Part shown: piece by piece, positions 33,660 to 37,976 of the stretch
Layout of the letters: each line of letters opens with the position of its first letter
Numbering within the stretch: position 1 is the first letter of the stretch
Assembly: GCA_022340545.1 (NCBI GenBank)
Contig: JAJDNV010000030.1
Span: 1-37,976 of the forward strand
Direction of reading: 5' to 3'
From: Acidobacteriota bacterium
GTDB lineage: Bacteria; Acidobacteriota; Vicinamibacteria; Fen-336
DNA length: 37,976 nucleotides
The notes under the pieces: generated by a model
Seen by the model: the letters and a program-made list of their open reading frames with translations, nothing else
Database searches by the model: none
Told to the model about the DNA's origin: nothing
Made by a program: the position numbers and the translations under genes

Positions 33660-33717
33660 TGTGTCCTCCGAGGGGCCGGATTCGGCTTGCGCGGTCCCCG
33701 ATGGACTTCTAACATCC

Positions 33718-33747
33718 ACTATAGGTTTCGCCGTCAGCGAAGGTCAA
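33718..33747 (-). promoter_or_regulatory. Sigma-70-type promoter of the VWA gene pair
   Basis: On the minus strand, TTGACC (33742-33747) and TATAGT (33718-33723) are 18 nt apart. Both hexamers match 5 of 6 consensus bases. It drives the two VWA genes and lies in the 114-nt gap to the divergent mogA-like gene. Confidence 0.65.
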
Positions 33748-33773
33748 ACCCTGGGTCCAGCGCCTCTTCCCCC

Positions 33774-34253
33774 ATGCCGCGTGCCACGGTGATCACGGTG
33801 AGTGACGGCTGCGCGGCGGGCGAGCGCGAGGACCTCTCCGGCCCCGAGGCCTGCCGCCTCCTTGGCGCGGAGGGCCTCGAGGTGGAGGGTCCGTGGGTCG
33901 TGCCCGACGACCTCCCCGTCATTGCCTCCGCCCTCCGGGCGGCGTCGTCGTCCTCGCGTCTCGTCGTGACCACCGGCGGGACCGGCTTCGGGCCGCGGGA
34001 CGTGACCCCGGAGGCGACGCTCCAGGTGGTCGAGCGCGAGGCCCCCGGCCTGGCCGAGCGGATCCGCGCCCACGGGCTCGGGAAGACGCCCCTGGCCGCG
34101 CTGTCGCGTGGCCGGACCGGCCTCATTGGCCGCTGCCTCGTCGTCAACCTGCCGGGCAGCCCCGCCGGCGTGCGGGACGGGCTCGCGGCCCTGGTGCCCC
34201 TGCTTCCCCACGTTCTTGAGCTCCTGGAAGGGCACACGGAGCACCCGGCTTGA
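33774..34253 (+). CDS. mog: MogA/MoaB-type molybdopterin biosynthesis protein
   Basis: The product is 159 residues, typical for the family. [20 protein letters not shown] is the N-terminal signature, [20 protein letters not shown] the central TGGTG motif with the following (P/T)RD-x-TPEA, and [16 protein letters not shown] the C-terminal NLPGSP motif. It adenylylates molybdopterin in molybdenum-cofactor synthesis. No other moco gene is in the window. The ATG at 33774 has no clear Shine-Dalgarno. The stop overlaps the -35 hexamer of the nuoL promoter. Confidence 0.9.
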   Translation: MPRATVITVSDGCAAGEREDLSGPEACRLLGAEGLEVEGPWVVPDDLPVIASALRAASSSSRLVVTTGGTGFGPRDVTPEATLQVVEREAPGLAERIRAHGLGKTPLAALSRGRTGLIGRCLVVNLPGSPAGVRDGLAALVPLLPHVLELLEGHTEHPA

Positions 34254-34279
34254 CGTCATTCCGAGCGTTCTAATAAGAT
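34250..34279 (+). promoter_or_regulatory. Sigma-70-type promoter of nuoL
   Basis: TTGACG (34250-34255) and TAAGAT (34274-34279) are 18 nt apart, with the start expected near 34286, about 17 nt before ATG 34303. The -35 overlaps the mog stop codon. It suggests nuoL-nuoM are transcribed from here and not from upstream nuo genes. Confidence 0.55.
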
Positions 34280-34302
34280 CCGCCCGGCTCTTAAGGGTTT
34301 AG

Positions 34303-36441
34303 ATGGACTCTTCCCTCTTCCTCATCCCCCTCTTCCCGCTCCTCGGTTTCCTCTTCAACCTCACCGTCGGGGTCCGTGTCCTCGGCCGTCGTGAAGGCGA
34401 CGGCGCTGAAGCGCACACCGGCGCGCCGTCGCCCATCATCGGCCTGGTCTCGTGCGGGACGGTCCTGGCCTCGTTCCTGGTGTCCGTCTGGGCGGTCATA
34501 GATGCGCACCAGGCCCCCGACCACACCCTCGCGCAGACGCTGTGGACCTGGATCCCGGGCGGGGTGACCGAGACCGCGGTCCACGGAGCGGCCGGCGCGA
34601 CCCCGTTCAATGTTGAGTGGGGCTATCTCCTCGACCCGATCTCCTCGGTGATGGTCCTGGTCGTCACGCTCGTCGGCTTCCTGATCCACGTGTACTCGAT
34701 CGGGTACATGGGGCACGACCCTGGCTACGCGCGCTACATGGCGTACCTGAACCTCTTCATGTTCGCCATGCTGACGCTCGTCATGGGCGCGAACTACGCG
34801 GTCCTCTTCGTGGGCTGGGAGGGCGTGGGGTTCTGCTCGTACATCCTCATCGGCTTCTGGTTCGACAAACAGAGCGCGAGCGACGCGGGCAAGAAGGCCT
34901 TCATCGTCAACCGGATCGGGGACGCCGGCTTCCTGGTCGGGATGTTCCTGGTGTTCGTGACCTTCGGCACCCTCGACTTCCGCGAGGTGATGGCGGCGGC
35001 AGGGCACATGCCGGTCGAATACGCCTGGGGCGGCACCCTCACCGTGATCGGATTGCTCCTCTTCGTCGGGGCCGCGGGCAAGAGCGCCCAGGTGCCGCTC
35101 TACGTGTGGCTCCCCGACGCCATGGAGGGCCCGACCCCGGTTTCAGCCCTCATCCACGCTGCCACCATGGTCACCGCCGGTGTCTACATGGTGGCCCGCT
35201 CGTCGGCCATCTACGCTCACGCCCCGAAGGCGATGCTGGTGGTGGCGCTCGTCGGTGCATTCACAGCGATCTTCGCCGCCTCGATCGGCCTCGTCCAGAA
35301 CGACATCAAGCGGGTGCTGGCCTACTCGACGGTGAGCCAGCTGGGCTACATGTTCCTGGCCTGCGGGGTGGGGGCCTTCGGGGCCGGGATCTTCCACCTC
35401 GGCACCCACGCCTTCTTCAAGGCGCTCCTCTTCCTCGGGTCGGGCTCGGTGATCCACGCAATGTCCGGCGAGCAGGACATGCGCCACATGGGGGGCCTCG
35501 GACCCAAGCTGCCCTGGACCCGTCTGACGATGCTCGTCGGCTGCGTCGCCATCGCCGGCATCCCGATCTTCGCCGGCTTCTTCTCGAAGGACGAGATCCT
35601 GTGGTCGGCCTTCAAGGTCGGCGGATACGGGCGGTGGGTGTGGGGCGTCGGGCTCGTGGCCGCGGCGATGACCGCCTTCTACATGTTCCGCCTCTACTGG
35701 ATGACCTTCGGCGGCAGCTTCCGGGGAACGGCCGAGCAGGAGCACCACCTGCACGAGTCGCCGAGGGTGATGGTGATCCCGCTGCAGGCGCTGGCCATCG
35801 GAGCCACCATCACCGGCTTCCTCGGCGTCCCCGCCGCCCTCTTCGGGAACAACTGGATCGAGCACTACCTCCACCCCGCGTTCGAGAACGCCCACCACGC
35901 GCTCGAAGAGGTCTTTGCCGCACCTGTCCCCGGTCACAGCGTCGAGCTGGGCCTCATGGGGCTGAGCGTCGTCGTCGCCGCCGCCGGCATCCTGGTGGCG
36001 TGGCGCTTCTACCGTGGGGATGCCGTCATCCCGGAGCGCCTCGCATCCACCTTCTCCGGTCCTTACCGCCTGCTCCTGAACAAGTACTGGGTGGACGAGG
36101 CCTACAACGCCGTCGTCGTCCGCGGCCTGACCCTCGGCGGCGGGAGCGCGCTCTTCGCCACCGATCGCTACGTCGTCGACGGAGGCAACGGCGAGGTGCA
36201 GCCCGGACTCGGCGTCAACGGCGTCACCTGGGGGACTCGCGACGTGGTGGCGAAGGCCTCGAACCTCTGGGATCGCTGGGTCGTGGACGGCGCGGTGAAC
36301 CTCACCGCCTTCGTTCTCGACAACCTGAGCTACGCCTTCCGCTCCGTGCAGGACGGCCTCGTCCAGCACTACGCGCTCGGGATGCTGATCGGCCTCTTCC
36401 TGCTCATCGCCGCCGGACGCTTCGTGCTGGGGCTCTACTAG
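34303..36441 (+). CDS. nuoL: NADH-quinone oxidoreductase subunit L
   Basis: The product is 712 residues, longer than E. coli NuoL (613) but usual for many phyla with an extended C-terminus. EWGYLLDPISSVMVLVVTLV is the N-terminal signature. VGWEGVGFCSYILIGFWF and DAGKKAFIVNRIGDAGFL are conserved; VWLPDAMEGPTPVSALIHAA carries the key Lys/Glu/His environment of the proton channel, followed by VQNDIKRVLAYSTVSQLGYM. The last residues (NKYWVDEAYN...) hold the transverse helix and final membrane helix. It forms the distal proton-pumping arm of complex I. nuoM follows after 15 nt. Confidence 0.95.
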   Translation: MDSSLFLIPLFPLLGFLFNLTVGVRVLGRREGDGAEAHTGAPSPIIGLVSCGTVLASFLVSVWAVIDAHQAPDHTLAQTLWTWIPGGVTETAVHGAAGATPFNVEWGYLLDPISSVMVLVVTLVGFLIHVYSIGYMGHDPGYARYMAYLNLFMFAMLTLVMGANYAVLFVGWEGVGFCSYILIGFWFDKQSASDAGKKAFIVNRIGDAGFLVGMFLVFVTFGTLDFREVMAAAGHMPVEYAWGGTLTVIGLLLFVGAAGKSAQVPLYVWLPDAMEGPTPVSALIHAATMVTAGVYMVARSSAIYAHAPKAMLVVALVGAFTAIFAASIGLVQNDIKRVLAYSTVSQLGYMFLACGVGAFGAGIFHLGTHAFFKALLFLGSGSVIHAMSGEQDMRHMGGLGPKLPWTRLTMLVGCVAIAGIPIFAGFFSKDEILWSAFKVGGYGRWVWGVGLVAAAMTAFYMFRLYWMTFGGSFRGTAEQEHHLHESPRVMVIPLQALAIGATITGFLGVPAALFGNNWIEHYLHPAFENAHHALEEVFAAPVPGHSVELGLMGLSVVVAAAGILVAWRFYRGDAVIPERLASTFSGPYRLLLNKYWVDEAYNAVVVRGLTLGGGSALFATDRYVVDGGNGEVQPGLGVNGVTWGTRDVVAKASNLWDRWVVDGAVNLTAFVLDNLSYAFRSVQDGLVQHYALGMLIGLFLLIAAGRFVLGLY

Positions 36442-36456
36442 GGGGCTAAAGAAACG

Positions 36457-37976
36457 ATGGACTTCTTCCGGGACCACCTGCTCTCGATCGTCACCTACAC
36501 CCCCCTCGCGGGAGCCCTCATCCTGCTGCTCCCGCTGTTCAAGGGCCGGGACACCGCCGTGCGTTGGGCGGCGAACTTCTTCGGGCTCCTCGGCTTCCTG
36601 GTCAGCCTGCCCCTCTGGTTCTGGTTCGATCGTGGTGCCGCCGGCTTCCAGTTCGTCGAGAAGCAGGAGTGGATCCCCTCCATCGGGGTCCAGTACTTCT
36701 TCGGGGTCGACGGGATCAGCACGCTGCTCATCCTTCTGACGACGCTCCTCGGCTTCATCAGCATCCTCTCGTCCTGGACGGCCATCACCCAGCGTGTCCG
36801 CCAGTACTACGTCTTCCTGCTGCTCCTGCAGACGGGGATGATCGGGGTCTTCTGCGCCCTCGACCTCTTCCTCTTCTACTTGTTCTGGGAGGTCATGCTC
36901 GTCCCGATGTACTTCCTCATCGGGATCTGGGGCAGCGCCCGCCGACTCTACGCCGCCATCAAGTTCTTCCTCTACACGCTGGTGGGCTCGGTGGTGATGC
37001 TGCTCGGCATCCTGGCCCTCTACTTCCAGTCGCGGCAGCTGCCGGGCCTCGAGGAGACGGGGTCCTTCGACTACACCGTCTGGCTGCAGATGGGGATCCC
37101 GGGCGAGATGCAGTTCTGGGTCTTCCTCGCCTTCTTCCTGGGCTTTGCGATCAAGGTCCCGATGTTCCCGTTCCACACCTGGCTCCCCGACGCGCACGTG
37201 GAAGCCCCCACCGCGGGCTCGGTGATCCTGGCCGGCGTCCTCCTGAAGATGGGGACCTACGGCTTCATCCGCTTCTCGCTGCCGCTGCTGCCCGAGGCCA
37301 CGCTCGCCGCCGTGCCCTGGATGGTCACACTCGCGATCATCTCCATCATCTACGCCGCGCTCGTCACCCTCGTCCAGAAGGACATGAAGAAGCTCATCGC
37401 GTACTCCTCGGTGAGCCACCTCGGCTTCGTGATGCTCGGGATGTTCGCCCTCAACCCGCTGGGGATGGAGGGCAGCGTCCTGCAGATGATCAACCACGGG
37501 CTGTCCACCGGGGGACTCTTCCTGATCGTCGGCCTCATCTACGAGCGGCGGCACACCAAGGAGATCGTCGAGTTCGGTGGGCTGGCGAGCACCATGCCCA
37601 TCTACGCGACCTTCACCTTGATCATCTTCCTCGCCTCGCTCGGGCTGCCCACGCTCAACGGCTTCATCGGCGAGCTCATGATCCTGCAGGGCGCCTTCGC
37701 CGCGAACCGGATCTGGGCCTACTGGGCGGTGCTGGGCATCGTCCTCGGTGCGGCCTACCTGCTCTGGCTCTACCAGCGCGTCTTCTGGGGCAAGGTGACG
37801 AAGGACGAGAACCGCAACCTGCCGGATCTCAACGCGCGCGAGCTGGCCACCCTCGTCCCGCTCGTCGTGCTCTGCTTCTGGATCGGTCTGTACCCGAAGC
37901 CCTTCCTCGCCTTTCTCCACGCCCCCGTGGGCAAGGTCGCGACCATCGTCCAGCCCGAGAAGTTCGGCGGCCAGGT
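36457..37976 (+). CDS. nuoM: NADH-quinone oxidoreductase subunit M, truncated by the window end
   Basis: 506 complete codons are visible with no stop. SIGVQYFFGVDGISTLLILL, LFLFYLFWEVMLVPMYFLIG and AIKVPMFPFHTWLPDAHVEA (with APTAGSVILAGVLLKMG) are the NuoM signatures, and VQKDMKKLIAYSSVSHLGFV the conserved channel helix. It is a proton-pumping antiporter-like subunit of complex I, next to NuoL. ATG 36457 is preceded by a G-rich stretch (GGGGGC) near the nuoL stop. The C-terminus and any nuoN lie outside the window. Confidence 0.95.
   Translation, partial: MDFFRDHLLSIVTYTPLAGALILLLPLFKGRDTAVRWAANFFGLLGFLVSLPLWFWFDRGAAGFQFVEKQEWIPSIGVQYFFGVDGISTLLILLTTLLGFISILSSWTAITQRVRQYYVFLLLLQTGMIGVFCALDLFLFYLFWEVMLVPMYFLIGIWGSARRLYAAIKFFLYTLVGSVVMLLGILALYFQSRQLPGLEETGSFDYTVWLQMGIPGEMQFWVFLAFFLGFAIKVPMFPFHTWLPDAHVEAPTAGSVILAGVLLKMGTYGFIRFSLPLLPEATLAAVPWMVTLAIISIIYAALVTLVQKDMKKLIAYSSVSHLGFVMLGMFALNPLGMEGSVLQMINHGLSTGGLFLIVGLIYERRHTKEIVEFGGLASTMPIYATFTLIIFLASLGLPTLNGFIGELMILQGAFAANRIWAYWAVLGIVLGAAYLLWLYQRVFWGKVTKDENRNLPDLNARELATLVPLVVLCFWIGLYPKPFLAFLHAPVGKVATIVQPEKFGGQ

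Overview
The window is GC-rich (about 70% by eye) bacterial chromosome with dense genes and many GTG/TTG starts. The best taxonomic hint is the gene at 31825-32757, a secreted von Willebrand factor A protein of the VWFA-related type that is expanded in Acidobacteriota. The GH109-type oxidoreductase, the ECF operon and the permease-Usp fusion fit an acidobacterial or similar Gram-negative soil/sediment genome. This is inference; no rRNA or tRNA is present to settle it.

Layout: 1-545 is a scar. A transposase remnant of the IS91/Y2 type is joined to the first codons of a PD-(D/E)XK nuclease-like gene, followed by a degenerate dispersed repeat. 546-2399 has an exported START/SRPBCC-like protein and an AAA_14/DUF4143 ATPase. 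2474-8937 (minus) is an AddB-AddA helicase-nuclease pair with a 4-nt overlap. 9002-12489 has a BrkB/YihY membrane protein, a DUF4013 membrane protein and an MFS transporter. 12696-15600 (minus) is a GH109-like enzyme followed by a sulfatase-fold lipoprotein candidate. 15686-16582 is a PPK2 polyphosphate kinase. 16664-18013 is a two-gene HTH/nucleotidyltransferase module that looks like a toxin-antitoxin pair. 18212-22029 (minus) has a sigma-54 activator, a secreted protein and a GGDEF-PilZ cyclase. 22051-24918 has a DUF4412 protein, a YvlD-type membrane protein, an isocitrate dehydrogenase-type enzyme and a LOG-family nucleosidase. 25033-28099 is an ECF sigma/anti-sigma operon. 28284-31769 has a Tyr/Arg-rich secreted protein behind a sigma-54 promoter, an APC permease-Usp fusion and an MscS-helix protein. 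31825-33659 (minus) is a pair of VWA proteins. 33774 to the end holds a MogA-type gene, nuoL and a truncated nuoM.

Two parts stand out. First, the ECF operon encodes three exported proteins (25033, 26845, 27701) that share one C-terminal domain ending in a V-x-V-W-[IVL]-[ER] signature. It sits behind an ECF-type promoter (GGAACC-N16-CGTTA), so it looks like a self-regulated envelope-sensing system. Second, a dispersed element of about 166-169 bp with terminal inverted repeats occurs three times, with degenerate relatives. At one site it is flanked by a duplicated CTAG that gives the two convergent neighbouring genes their stop codons, as expected if it inserted into a shared palindromic stop.

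A third pattern is that several genes lack a Shine-Dalgarno sequence but have a -10-like hexamer 6-8 nt before the start codon, suggesting leaderless transcripts.
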